The notes under the pieces: model-generated
Databases searched by the model: none
Told to the model about the DNA's origin: nothing
The model's input: the letters and a program-made list of their open reading frames with translations, nothing else
Shown: piece after piece, positions 35,676 through 44,053 of the stretch
How the letters are laid out: every line of letters starts with the position of its first letter
How positions within the stretch are numbered: the first letter of the stretch is position 1
DNA from: Herbaspirillum rhizosphaerae
Lineage (GTDB): Bacteria > Pseudomonadota > Gammaproteobacteria > Burkholderiales > Burkholderiaceae_D
Direction of reading: 5' to 3'
DNA length: 64,000 bases
Assembly: GCF_001189965.1 (NCBI RefSeq)
Contig: NZ_LFLU01000013.1
Coordinates: 103,986-167,985, forward strand
Made by a program: the position numbers and the translations under genes

Positions 35676-37241
35676 CTACGCGGCCTGAATGGCGACCGCG
35701 GCAACATTGCCCGCGGTCTTCGGTTGCAATGCGGTGCGGAAAGCCGTCTTCGCTTCGCCGGCGGCGATTTCCTTGTAGGCGTCGATGTAGGCGGCGGCTG
35801 AGGTTTGCCAGTCGAAATCGGTCTGCATCGCATTGCGCTGCATGGCTTGCCATTCGCTGCGGCTGCCGTAGAGATCGAAGGCGCGCTGCACGGCGGCTTC
35901 CATGTCCTGCGCGGCTTCGCCGTCGAACAGCACGCCGCTGGCGCCTGGAGTAGCCGCGCCCTGCATGCCGGCATCGGCGATGGTGTCGGTCAGTCCGCCG
36001 ACACGCGAAGCGATCGGGATCGTGCCGTAACGCATTGAGTACAACGGCGTCAGGCCGAAGGGTTCGAAGCGGCTGGCGTGCAGCAGCATGTCGCTGCCGG
36101 CATGCAAGGCGTGGGCGCGACGCTCGTCATAGCCGATGTGTACGCCCACGCGTCCCGGATAGCGCTGCGCCAGGTCGGCGAAGCCTTCTTCATAGCTGCG
36201 CTCGCCGCAGCCGAGCACGACCAGTTGCATGCGCTCGTGGCGATCGAGGATGGCCGGCAGGGCCTGCAAGGCGACGTCGGCCATCTTCTGGTGCGACATG
36301 CGGCTGCCGATACCGAGGATCGGTGCGAAGGGATCCACCGGCAGCAGGCCGAACATGGCTTGCAGGTCGGATTTGCAGATTACCTTGCCGCGCATCCGGT
36401 CGATGCTGAACGGCGCCCTGGACAAAGGATCGTTCTGCGGATCCCAGACATCGCTGTCGATGCCGTTAGGGATGGCGCGCAAGACATGGCGGCGTGCATT
36501 GAGTACGCCTTCCATGCCGTAGCCGAAACGCGGCGTGAGGATTTCTGCGGCGTAGGTCTTGCTCACGGTGGTGACGCAATCGGCGTGCTGGATGCCGGCC
36601 TTGAGGTAGCTGATCTTGCCCCAGTATTCCAGGCTGGCGATGCTGTCGGAGGGCATCTGCGCCAGACCGAGCTGAGCCGCGAGGTCGAAATGGTAGTTGC
36701 CCTGGAAGGCCAGGTTGTGGATCGTCAGCATGGAACCGATGTGGTGCAGGCCGGCGGTTTTCAACAGGAAGGGAATCAGGCCGGCGTGCCAGTCGTTGGC
36801 ATGCACCACATGCGGCGCCGGCAGGCTGGTCTCGCCGGTGCAGATGGCGACGGCGGCGTGCGCCAGGTCGGAAAAGCAGATCGCGTTGTCGCAGAACTCC
36901 TGCCCGCTCTGATCGATGTAGGGATTGGCGCGGCGCTGGCTGAAGCGCTCGGTGTCGAGCAGCAGCACCGGCACATCGGTGCCTGGCATGACGCCTTGCA
37001 ACAGGCGCCCGGGACCGCCCGGCAAAGGCCGCGGCAAGGCAACGGACGTCAAGGGCTGGCCGGATTGAGCGGCATGCGCTTCGGCGCCGGCAATGGCGGC
37101 GGCGTAACCGGGCATGAGGATGCTGGCGTCGATGTTGCACTTGCGCAGGCTGACCGCCAGCGCCGTGATGACGTCGGCGAGTCCGCCGGTTTTGACGAGA
37201 GGAACGGCTTCGGAACTGACTAAGAGGACGCGAGCTTGCAA
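35676..37241 (-). CDS. glgA: Glycogen synthase (ADP-glucose type, GT5)
   Basis: A 521-aa glycosyltransferase. N-terminal sugar-nucleotide motif 'SSEAVPLVKTGGLADVITAL' (K17-T-G-G-L), 'PHVVHANDWHAGLIPFLL', 'LTIHNLAFQGNYHF', 'IPNGIDSDVWDPQND' and C-terminal 'SRFEPFGLTPLYSMRYGTIPIASRVGGLTDT' define the GT5 family. The start is a TTG at 37241: 'TTG CAA GCT CGC' preceded by GGGGTGAT as ribosome binding site; no ATG lies near. It is the first gene of the eight-gene operon and is followed by glgE after 39 bases. glgC (ADP-glucose pyrophosphorylase) is not in this window. In some bacteria the partner glycosyltransferase makes maltose-1-phosphate, but 'EPFGLTPLYSM' fits GlgA. Confidence 0.93.
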   Translation of the reverse strand: MQARVLLVSSEAVPLVKTGGLADVITALAVSLRKCNIDASILMPGYAAAIAGAEAHAAQSGQPLTSVALPRPLPGGPGRLLQGVMPGTDVPVLLLDTERFSQRRANPYIDQSGQEFCDNAICFSDLAHAAVAICTGETSLPAPHVVHANDWHAGLIPFLLKTAGLHHIGSMLTIHNLAFQGNYHFDLAAQLGLAQMPSDSIASLEYWGKISYLKAGIQHADCVTTVSKTYAAEILTPRFGYGMEGVLNARRHVLRAIPNGIDSDVWDPQNDPLSRAPFSIDRMRGKVICKSDLQAMFGLLPVDPFAPILGIGSRMSHQKMADVALQALPAILDRHERMQLVVLGCGERSYEEGFADLAQRYPGRVGVHIGYDERRAHALHAGSDMLLHASRFEPFGLTPLYSMRYGTIPIASRVGGLTDTIADAGMQGAATPGASGVLFDGEAAQDMEAAVQRAFDLYGSRSEWQAMQRNAMQTDFDWQTSAAAYIDAYKEIAAGEAKTAFRTALQPKTAGNVAAVAIQAA

Positions 37242-37448
37242 TTGATCACCCCGTTATTGTCTGCGTGGATTGGAAAGGTTTTTTCAGAAAGCAAAGCGAG
37301 GGGCATCAAGGTCCGGGTCATGTTTATTCTTTGCAGACTTTGCTCTGTAGCTTCTACGTTAGCCAATCATGTTGCAGTGAACCATCGGACAGCGGCGCAT
37401 ATCACTGTAGGATGCCTCCTACCGTCGTGTCCGCCGAAACCTCTTCGG

Positions 37449-37676
37449 TCAGTCGCCAATGCGGAAACCGAGTTTCAGCGTGACCTGAAAATGCGCGACC
37501 TTGCCCTCGTCGATATGGCCGCGCTGCTCGATGACTTCGAACCAGTCGAGATGCTTGAGCGTGTGCGAGGCGTCCCTGACGGCATTACGGATGGCGTCGT
37601 CGCTGCCCTGCTCCGAACTACCGACGACTTCGATGATCTTGTAGCTGTGGCTGCCGCGGGTCTGCGATGTGTTCAT
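37449..37676 (-). CDS. Dodecin flavin-binding protein
   Basis: A 75-aa dodecin. The conserved core is visible: 'SYKIIEVVGSSEQGSDDAIRNAV' , the flavin-stacking Trp in 'LKHLDWFEVIEQRGHI', and the C-terminal strand 'KVAHFQVTLKLGFRIGD'. Dodecins form hollow 12-mers that store or buffer flavins (FMN or riboflavin) and CoA. AAGGAGATCGCC precedes the ATG at 37676. A short hairpin CCGAA-N5-TTCGG ends at the stop codon. It lies about 200 bases upstream of glgA on the same strand, but the gap suggests separate transcription. Confidence 0.93.
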   Translation of the reverse strand: MNTSQTRGSHSYKIIEVVGSSEQGSDDAIRNAVRDASHTLKHLDWFEVIEQRGHIDEGKVAHFQVTLKLGFRIGD

Positions 37677-37926
37677 GGCGATCTCCTTGCTTTGGCGGAC
37701 TGTCTATCCTGAACGGTGTTCAGGCTGGTTGTTCAGGCTAGACAGATGGCGCAGGAGAACCTATAAGCGCCTTGCTTAAAGCGCTGTAGGAGAGACTGGC
37801 GCTGCCGCTCGTCTTACAAGATGATGCGGCGCGCACTGATGGCTGCGGGACGGCGGGCGGATTAAGGTGATGTCGACACAGGCATTTCCGTCTTTCCCAT
37901 TTCCCGTTACTTCAAGGAGAAGCACC

Positions 37927-38124
37927 ATGACCAAGTCCAGCACAACGCAGGCAAACGCCGCCGGCAAACTGCCGCAACAGGCGCCGCAAGCCAATGCTGC
38001 GGAAGCGGAAGTCCAGCAGGCGCGTCATCGCACGGCGATCCGCATTGCCGGCATCGAAGGTGTGGATGGTTTCGCCGACATGGCCGACAGCAACGACGGC
38101 AAGCCGCATCCCGAGAAACGCTGA
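37927..38124 (+). CDS. Small hydrophilic hypothetical protein, 65 aa
   Basis: Not recognised. It starts MTKSSTTQANAAGKLPQQ, preceded by AAGGAG 7 bases upstream, so translation is likely. It is Ala/Gln rich in the first half, then 'RTAIRIAGIEGVDGFADMADSNDGKPHPEKR'. No Cys and no hydrophobic segment. It lies 70 bases before another small plus-strand gene. Both resemble the low-complexity, probably disordered proteins that are often stress-induced in soil betaproteobacteria; that role is inferred. Confidence 0.6.
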   Translation: MTKSSTTQANAAGKLPQQAPQANAAEAEVQQARHRTAIRIAGIEGVDGFADMADSNDGKPHPEKR

Positions 38125-38194
38125 TTCATGGGTTCTTGCCACTGCAGCGGCCCTTGCCGGGCGGCTGCAGTGCGCTTATTGGAAGGAGGAAACG

Positions 38195-38407
38195 ATGTCT
38201 CACGCATCTCATCAGGAGCACGAACGGGCCCGCCGCGATCAGCGGCACGCCGATGTGCGCGACAAGCCGGAAGCGCCTTCCGGCCTGCAACCCGGCAGCA
38301 GACAGAAAGACATGGCAATCAAGGGCGCCGCGCCGGCAGCGCCGCCGCGCCATGAAGACGAAGCCTTCGGCGTATTTGACGGCAGCTCGCCGCAAAGCGA
38401 CGGTTGA
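38195..38407 (+). CDS. Small charged hypothetical protein, 70 aa
   Basis: Not recognised. ATG at 38195 has a strong Shine-Dalgarno AAGGAGG 6 bases upstream. The product is rich in His, Arg, Asp, Pro and Ala ('MSHASHQEHERARRDQRHAD', 'PAAPPRHEDEAFGVFDG') and probably disordered. It follows the 65-aa gene and is followed at 38486 by a strong terminator, so the two small genes likely form a transcript. Confidence 0.6.
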   Translation: MSHASHQEHERARRDQRHADVRDKPEAPSGLQPGSRQKDMAIKGAAPAAPPRHEDEAFGVFDGSSPQSDG

Positions 38408-38469
38408 ATCGGGGCTGCGGGTTTGTCCTTGCCCGCCCTCTTCTGCCTTGATTGCAAGGAACAGACGCA

Positions 38470-38529
38470 ATGAATACATCCAAAGAAAAATCGGCCGCGC
38501 AGGAAATCCTGGGCGGCCGATTTTTTTGA
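38470..38529 (+). CDS. Possible 19-aa ORF running through the terminator
   Basis: ATG at 38470 opens a 19-codon frame, starting MNTSKEKSAAQEI, that ends in TGA inside the T-run of the terminator. AAGGA lies about 9 bases upstream. The overlap with the stem means that translation could affect termination. It may equally be chance. Confidence 0.25.
   Translation: MNTSKEKSAAQEILGGRFF
38486..38527. terminator. Strong bidirectional terminator
   Basis: AAAAATCGGCCG and CGGCCGATTTTT form a 12-bp perfect outer stem, with an inner AGG/CCT pairing, and T-runs on both strands. It can end both the plus-strand small genes (stop 38407) and the minus-strand histidine kinase gene (stop 38547). Confidence 0.9.
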
Positions 38530-38546
38530 GCTTTGCGTTTATTGCG

Positions 38547-39689
38547 TCAGTACTGGGCACGCCCCGGCAGAATGAAACTGAAGCGCGATCCGCGACCGAT
38601 TTCGCTGTCGACTTTCAGGGTGCCGTCATGTGCTTCGACGAAGGTTTTGAAAATGGCCAGCCCCAGGCCGAGGCCGCCCTTGTCTTTGGTTTCCGACTCG
38701 AATTTTTCAAAAATCAATTCCAGCCGGTCTTTCGAAATGCCCATGCCGTTGTCGCTGACCCAGCATTCCACCCCGCCGCCGGTAATCGGCGCCGCGCCGA
38801 TCACCACTTCGCCTTGCGGCGTGTGGGTGAGCGCATTGGCAATCAGATTTTGCATCATGCGGCGCAGAAGATCGGCGTCGGCATAGATCACCAGATCTTC
38901 CGGGACATCGTTGAGCAGCCGCGTGCTGCCGGTGCCGGCGACCGGATTCAGATCGTAGACCATGCTTTCCACCAGCGGCCACAGATCGATGTTGCGCCGC
39001 TCCAGCTTGACGCCGCTCTCGGTGCGCAGGTTGTCGTTTTCTTCAATGACTTTGGCCACCAGCGACGACATGCTTTGCACATTGCGCTGCAGGATCTTGA
39101 TCATCCTGGCGGCGCGCTGGTCCACCGGCAAGGCCGTGAAGGAGGCTTCCAGAACCTTGGACGCCAGGGCGACCGCATTGAGCGGCGTACGCAGATCGTG
39201 CGCGATGAAGGAGAGATATTCTTCGCGGCGGCGCTGCACTTCCAGCGCGCGGTTGATCGAAAAAGTCTGCACCGCCAGCCCGATGGCGCTGTCGAACACC
39301 AGGTTCATGACATGGAAAGGCTTGCCCTGCAGATTGATCTGATGCTGGGTCGCCAGATCATGGACGCAGCCGCGCAGCAGGTTGTATTCGGCGACCACTT
39401 CTTCAATCATGTAGCCGTTGTGCAGGCGTTGCAGGCCATGTTCGGGCGGCGTGCCGTCGGCCAGCACCTCGGCGATGGATTCGTCCGAATTGCGCCGGAA
39501 CGCCATGGCGATCTCGTCCAGCAGCGCCGGGACATGATCGTTGAGCGTGGGAATACTGAGATTCTGGGCCGACGGCAAGGCCCGCACCAGATTGCGCCAG
39601 CGCGTCAGGAGGCCTTCGCGGTTGCGTTCCACCAGATCTGCCAATGCCTGAAGCGTGTTGATACTGTTCTCCCTCTGTAGGTCGGTCAC
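38547..39689 (-). CDS. Soluble histidine kinase with RsbRD-type N-terminal domain
   Basis: A 380-aa cytoplasmic kinase. Residues ~10-110 match the RsbRD_N domain ('ALADLVERNREGLLTRW', 'LLDEIAMAFR', 'HGLQRLHNGYMIEEVVAEYNLLRGCV'), named for stressosome proteins. A short linker is followed by HisKA with H164 in 'YLSFIAHDLRTPLNAV' and HATPase with N-box 'LIANALTHTPQG', G1 'VSDNGMGIS', F-box 'IFEKFESETKDKGGLGLGL'. It appears to start at a GTG (39689), six bases after the stop of the upstream response regulator gene, implying coupled translation. No transmembrane segment. The pair probably forms a two-component unit with the regulator at 39696-40130. Confidence 0.88.
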   Translation of the reverse strand: MTDLQRENSINTLQALADLVERNREGLLTRWRNLVRALPSAQNLSIPTLNDHVPALLDEIAMAFRRNSDESIAEVLADGTPPEHGLQRLHNGYMIEEVVAEYNLLRGCVHDLATQHQINLQGKPFHVMNLVFDSAIGLAVQTFSINRALEVQRRREEYLSFIAHDLRTPLNAVALASKVLEASFTALPVDQRAARMIKILQRNVQSMSSLVAKVIEENDNLRTESGVKLERRNIDLWPLVESMVYDLNPVAGTGSTRLLNDVPEDLVIYADADLLRRMMQNLIANALTHTPQGEVVIGAAPITGGGVECWVSDNGMGISKDRLELIFEKFESETKDKGGLGLGLAIFKTFVEAHDGTLKVDSEIGRGSRFSFILPGRAQY

Positions 39690-39695
39690 CGGGCG

Positions 39696-40130
39696 TCAAT
39701 GCGCCAGGCCGCCGCCGCGTTGCAGCTCGCGGCTGATGCCGTCGAGGATATTCTGCAACTGGTCGATATCGTAGGGCTTGGGCAGCGAAAACGAGGCAGT
39801 GCCGACGTTCTTGCTGATCTGTGCGCCGTAGCCGGAGGCGAAAATGATTTTCAGCGCAGGAATGCGCACGTTGATCTGTTGCGCCAGCTCGATGCCGGAC
39901 ATGCCCGGCAGATTGACGTCGGTAAACAACACGTCGAAGGATTGCTGCTCCAGCGCGACGAGCGCCTGCTCGCCGCTGCCTACTCCTTCGGCGAAATGAC
40001 CAAGCGCAGCGAGCAGTTCGCACACCAGCTGTTGCGAGTCGAGGTTGTCTTCCACCACGAGGATGTGCAGACCGGCGCTGTCTTCGGTTGCGGAAGGTGT
40101 CGATAAAGAGGTGGATAAGCTTGTCATCAT
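39696..40130 (-). CDS. Single-domain response regulator
   Basis: A 144-aa receiver with a Ser/Thr-rich N-terminal tail. E27-D28 ('LVVEDN'), phospho-acceptor D71 ('VLFTDVNLPGMSG'), 'IIFASGYG' and the Lys of 'LPKPYDID' are present; the usual Thr is Ser. No output domain. It is co-transcribed with the RsbRD-type kinase that follows. The start is uncertain: ATG-ATG at 40130/40127 lacks a clear ribosome binding site, and an ATG at 40157 is also possible. It faces the KaiC-family gene across a shared upstream region. Confidence 0.82.
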   Translation of the reverse strand: MMTSLSTSLSTPSATEDSAGLHILVVEDNLDSQQLVCELLAALGHFAEGVGSGEQALVALEQQSFDVLFTDVNLPGMSGIELAQQINVRIPALKIIFASGYGAQISKNVGTASFSLPKPYDIDQLQNILDGISRELQRGGGLAH

Positions 40131-40437
40131 TATTTGCCAGTGTTGTTGATTCAACATCGTGTTGTGTACCGTATGCATGCGCAGGGCAGTCGGCGCCGCT
40201 GTCGGATACACAGCATCGATAGTAATCCATCCCCGTCGCAAATTCACATGCCGGCGACAGAAAGACGGATTCTCGCCAAAACGCAGGAAACCTTTTCCAT
40301 AGCGGCTTGGCGGCGGGACTTCAGATTGTCTTACAAGGGTTTCAGGAGTCATCTGACAGGGGTAAAAAGTCCCTCCTGCTACAGTAAGTCATCATAAAAA
40401 AGCGTTTTATTCTGACAACTCAAACGACATTAATGTG
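40131..40437. promoter_or_regulatory. Divergent control region between RR and KaiC-family genes
   Basis: About 307 bases that must hold promoters for the minus-strand regulator-kinase pair and the plus-strand KaiC-kinase pair. A near-palindrome TGTTGATTCAACA (40144-40156, one mismatch at centre) lies close to the regulator start. The last ~60 bases before the KaiC start are AT-rich. No clear Shine-Dalgarno precedes the KaiC ATG. Confidence 0.45.
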
Positions 40438-41955
40438 ATGGATCAACACAAAAATAACCTCACTTCAGGTCGCCTTCCCGGTCATTCCGATCGCGCCGCA
40501 ACCGGCATCGCAGGGCTGGACGCCGTGCTTGCAGGCGGCATCACCGCGCATCGGCTCTATCTCGTAGAAGGTACTCCCGGCACCGGCAAAACCACTTTCG
40601 GCCTGCAGTTTCTGCTTGAGGGGGCGGCCAAGGGTGAATCCGGACTCTATATCACGCTGTCGGAAACCGCATCCGAACTCAAGGCCGTGGCCGCTTCGCA
40701 CGGCTGGTCGCTGGAGGGGCTGTCTCTGTTCGAGATGATCGACGAGGCAGACCTCAGTCCCGACTACCAGCAATCCATCTTGCATCCGTCCGAGGTCGAA
40801 CTCGGGGAAACCATCCGGAGCGTGATGGTGCGCGTGAATGAACTGAAGCCGTCGCGGGTGATTTTCGACAGCCTGTCGGAAATGCGCCTGCTGGCGCAAA
40901 ACCCGCTGCGCTACCGGCGCCAGATCCTGGCGCTGAAGCATTTCTTCGCGACCCGCAACTGTACTGTGCTGATGCTGGACGACCGCACCAGCGATCCCGG
41001 CGATCTGCAATTGCACAGCATTGCGCACGGCGTGATCACCCTCGAACAGCTTGCGCAGGAATTCGGCAGCGAACGCCGCCGCCTGCGCGTGGTCAAGATG
41101 CGCGGCATCAAATTCAGCGGCGGCTACCACGACTTCCTGCTGGAAACCGGCGGCATGCGCGTGTTCCCGCGGCTGGTGGCGGCCGACCACGCCATCGAAT
41201 TCGAAGACGCCGTTGTCAGCACCGGTGTTACCGAGCTGGATACGCTGCTCGGCGGCGGCCTGGTGCGCGGCACCAATACATTGCTGAGCGGCCCCTCGGG
41301 CGTCGGCAAAACCACCACTTCGATCTGCTGCGTGCTGAGTGCGCTCAGGCGCGGCGAGCGTGCGGCTTACTATTTGTTCGACGAGGGCGTCGGCACCCTG
41401 CTGATCCGCTCGCGCGCACTGGGCATGGATATCGCGCCCTACATTGCCGACGGCAGCCTGACGCTGTATCAGATCAATCCGGCCGAAATGTCGCCTGGCG
41501 AATTCGCCAGCCGCATCCGCCAGGCCGTCGAGCAGGAGGACCGCACCTTCGTCGTCATCGACAGCCTCAACGCCTATCTGCAGGCGATGCCGGGCGAGAA
41601 ATTCCTGCTGTTGCAGATGCACGAGGTCTTGACCTACCTCAGCCTGCAAGGGGTAACCGCCTTGCTGGTGCTGGGACAACACGGCCTGGTGGGCGAGATT
41701 CGTTCCGACGTGGACCTGAGCTATCTGAGCGACACGATCCTGATGTTCCGCTTCTTCGAGGCGCACGGCGACATCTCCACTGCGGTCTCGGTCATCAAGA
41801 GCCGCACCAATCATCATGCAAGAACGATTCACGAATTCCGTCTCAGCGCCAGCCATGGAGTCCAGATCGGTGAACCTTTGCAGGACTTCGAGGGCATCAT
41901 GAGCGGCCTGCCGTCTTACCGCGGCAAGACGCCTATGCTGAACAATGCCGGTTAA
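40438..41955 (+). CDS. KaiC-family double-domain ATPase
   Basis: A 505-aa protein with two tandem RecA-like KaiC domains. Domain 1: 'TGIAGLDAVLAGGI', Walker A 'GTPGTGKTTF', Walker B 'RVIFDSLSEMR'. Domain 2: 'TGVTELDTLLGGGL', Walker A 'GPSGVGKTTT', Walker B 'FVVIDSLNAYL', then 'SYLSDTILMFRFFEA', aligned with the region that carries the phosphorylation sites in cyanobacterial KaiC. The paired catalytic Glu of KaiC appear as single acidic residues ('LSET', 'FDEG'). Stand-alone KaiC homologues of this kind in proteobacteria are linked to signalling rather than a proven clock. Its stop overlaps the start of the hybrid kinase gene by 11 bases. A GTG one codon earlier is an alternative start. Confidence 0.92.
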   Translation: MDQHKNNLTSGRLPGHSDRAATGIAGLDAVLAGGITAHRLYLVEGTPGTGKTTFGLQFLLEGAAKGESGLYITLSETASELKAVAASHGWSLEGLSLFEMIDEADLSPDYQQSILHPSEVELGETIRSVMVRVNELKPSRVIFDSLSEMRLLAQNPLRYRRQILALKHFFATRNCTVLMLDDRTSDPGDLQLHSIAHGVITLEQLAQEFGSERRRLRVVKMRGIKFSGGYHDFLLETGGMRVFPRLVAADHAIEFEDAVVSTGVTELDTLLGGGLVRGTNTLLSGPSGVGKTTTSICCVLSALRRGERAAYYLFDEGVGTLLIRSRALGMDIAPYIADGSLTLYQINPAEMSPGEFASRIRQAVEQEDRTFVVIDSLNAYLQAMPGEKFLLLQMHEVLTYLSLQGVTALLVLGQHGLVGEIRSDVDLSYLSDTILMFRFFEAHGDISTAVSVIKSRTNHHARTIHEFRLSASHGVQIGEPLQDFEGIMSGLPSYRGKTPMLNNAG

Positions 41956-44053
41956 TTCCTCGCTTGAAGAACGCATCCTGATACTCGCTCCGCACGGTCG
42001 CGATGCAGAAGTGATTGCGCAGACGCTGTCGCGCGAGCGGCTGAGCTGCACCTCCTGCACCGATTACGCGACGCTGTTGGAAGAGCTCTCGCGCGGCGCC
42101 GGCGCGGCGCTGATCACGGAAGAGGCGCTGGTCGACATGGACTTCAGCATCCTTGAGCAATGGGTCGAGGCGCAGGAGTCCTGGTCGGATTTTCCTTTCG
42201 TCATTCTCAGCGCCCGCCAGCGCGGCCAGGATCGCCATCCATCGCTCGATGTGCTGGAGCGGCTGATCAACATGATCCTGCTGGAGCGTCCGGTCAATGC
42301 GGAAACGCTGCTGCGGGCCAGCGTCTCCGCATTGCGCGCGCGTCGCCGCCAATATCTCAGCCGCAGCCATCTGCACGAGCGCGCGCGGTCCGAAGAACAC
42401 CTTCGCCTGGCGCTGCATGCCGGCCGCCTGGGCTCGTGGAGCCTGGAGCTGGAGACCTCGATCCTGATCGTCTCGGAAACCTGCAAGATACATTTCGGCA
42501 TTGCGCCGGAGAGCGAATTCACCTATGACGATCTGCTGCAGGCCATCCATGCTGACGACCGCCAGCGCCATCTCGACGTCATCGAGGCGGCCGTCCTGTC
42601 GAAGGAAGATTTCGCCATCGAGTACAAGGTGGTCTGGCCCGATCAGTCGGTGCACTGGGTGCAGATTCGCGGCCAGACCATGCGCAACCGCGTCGGCGTG
42701 CCGGTGCGCATGGCCGGGGTATCGCTCGACATCAGCGAACGCCGCGAGGCCGAAAACCGCCTGCTGGAAAGCCAGAGCGCCCTGCAGCAGTTCAATGAAA
42801 CGCTGGAAGTCCGCATCGAAGAACGCACCTCCGAGCTGGCTCAGGCCAATGACCGCCTGATGCGCGAGATGGCCGAGCGCGAGCGTACGCAGATCGCGCT
42901 GGTGCAGGCGCAAAAGATGGAAGCCGTCGGCCGCCTGACCGGCGGCATCGCGCACGATTTCAACAACCTGCTCAATGTCATCATCGGCAACGTCGACCTG
43001 ATCGAACGGCTGTCGGGCGACGAGCGCATCAAGCGCATGGCCGGCGCGGCGCGCAACGCCACCAAGCGCGGCGCCAAGCTGACGGGACAGCTGCTGGCCT
43101 TCTCCCGCAACCAGAGCCTGGATCTGAAGCCGGTGGACATCGAATCGGTGATCGACGGCATGAAGGACCTGATCGCCGTCTCGGTCGGCGCCGGCATCCA
43201 TGTGACGGTGGATATCGCCCCTGCTCTGCCGCGCGCCGTCGCCGACGCCAACCAGATCGAAATGGCGATTCTCAATCTTGCCATCAACGCCCGCGACGCC
43301 ATGCCGGAAGGCGGCAACCTGCGCATCGAGGCGCGTCAGCGCGAAGCCTACGACGGCGTACTGAAGCGCGGCGAGTATGTCGTGATCGCCGTCAAAGACT
43401 CGGGATCGGGGATTACGCAAGACATCCTGAGCAAGGTGTTCGATCCCTTCTTCACCACCAAGTCCGTGGGCAAAGGCACCGGCCTCGGCCTGAGCCAGGT
43501 GTATGGCATCGCCGATCAGTCCGGCGGCATGGCGCGCATCGAAAGCACGGTCGGCAAAGGCACGACGGTGGAAGTCTGGCTGCCGGTAGCCGGCACGCGG
43601 CCGGTGCAGGAACAGTATCAGGAGCCGCTCGACCACGAACTGATGCCGAAGGAAAGCGGCAACATCCTGGTGATTGAAGACGATGACGAAGTCCGGCAGT
43701 TCATCGTCGAATGCCTGGAGATTCTGGGTTATACCGTGGAACAGGCGGAAAACGGTTGGTTCGGCCTGGAGAAGCTGCAGGCCGGGCGTTTCGATCTGCT
43801 GATCGTGGATTTTCTGATGCCGGGCATGAACGGTGCGGAAGTCATTGCGGCGGCCCGGGCGCGTCATCCCGACCTGCCTATCCTCATGGCGACGGGTTAT
43901 GCCGACATGCAGGCGGTGGAAAAAGTGATTGCGCTGGAAGCCGTGCTGCGCAAGCCGTTCCAGATCTCGGAACTGGCCGGCAGCGTCAAGCGCGCGATGC
44001 ATGCACAGGCGTTGCAGCAACCTCGGCGCTCGTCCGCCGAGCACCGTCCCTGA
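41945..44053 (+). CDS. Hybrid histidine kinase with pseudo-receiver, PAS, kinase and receiver domains
   Basis: A 702-aa soluble kinase. Residues ~10-135 resemble a receiver fold in which the phospho-acceptor is missing ('GAALITEEAL'). Then PAS/PAC (about 150-270, 'WSLELETSILIVSETCKIHFGI', 'VSLDISERREAE'), a coiled coil (275-325), HisKA with H337 in 'TGGIAHDFNNLLNVI', HATPase ('NLAINARDAMPEGG', 'VKDSGSGI', 'TTKSVGKGTGLGLSQVYG') and a C-terminal receiver with D622 ('LLIVDFLMPGMNG') and K670 ('RKPF'). The start overlaps the KaiC-family gene by 11 bases, so the two are translationally coupled and likely function together. The stop TGA abuts the stop of the convergent regA gene. Confidence 0.93.
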   Translation: MPVNSSLEERILILAPHGRDAEVIAQTLSRERLSCTSCTDYATLLEELSRGAGAALITEEALVDMDFSILEQWVEAQESWSDFPFVILSARQRGQDRHPSLDVLERLINMILLERPVNAETLLRASVSALRARRRQYLSRSHLHERARSEEHLRLALHAGRLGSWSLELETSILIVSETCKIHFGIAPESEFTYDDLLQAIHADDRQRHLDVIEAAVLSKEDFAIEYKVVWPDQSVHWVQIRGQTMRNRVGVPVRMAGVSLDISERREAENRLLESQSALQQFNETLEVRIEERTSELAQANDRLMREMAERERTQIALVQAQKMEAVGRLTGGIAHDFNNLLNVIIGNVDLIERLSGDERIKRMAGAARNATKRGAKLTGQLLAFSRNQSLDLKPVDIESVIDGMKDLIAVSVGAGIHVTVDIAPALPRAVADANQIEMAILNLAINARDAMPEGGNLRIEARQREAYDGVLKRGEYVVIAVKDSGSGITQDILSKVFDPFFTTKSVGKGTGLGLSQVYGIADQSGGMARIESTVGKGTTVEVWLPVAGTRPVQEQYQEPLDHELMPKESGNILVIEDDDEVRQFIVECLEILGYTVEQAENGWFGLEKLQAGRFDLLIVDFLMPGMNGAEVIAAARARHPDLPILMATGYADMQAVEKVIALEAVLRKPFQISELAGSVKRAMHAQALQQPRRSSAEHRP

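Noticed and set aside
40438..41955. Circadian clock system centred on the KaiC homologue
   Set aside because: KaiA and KaiB genes are absent and the catalytic Glu pairs are not intact; the gene is called as a KaiC-family ATPase only.
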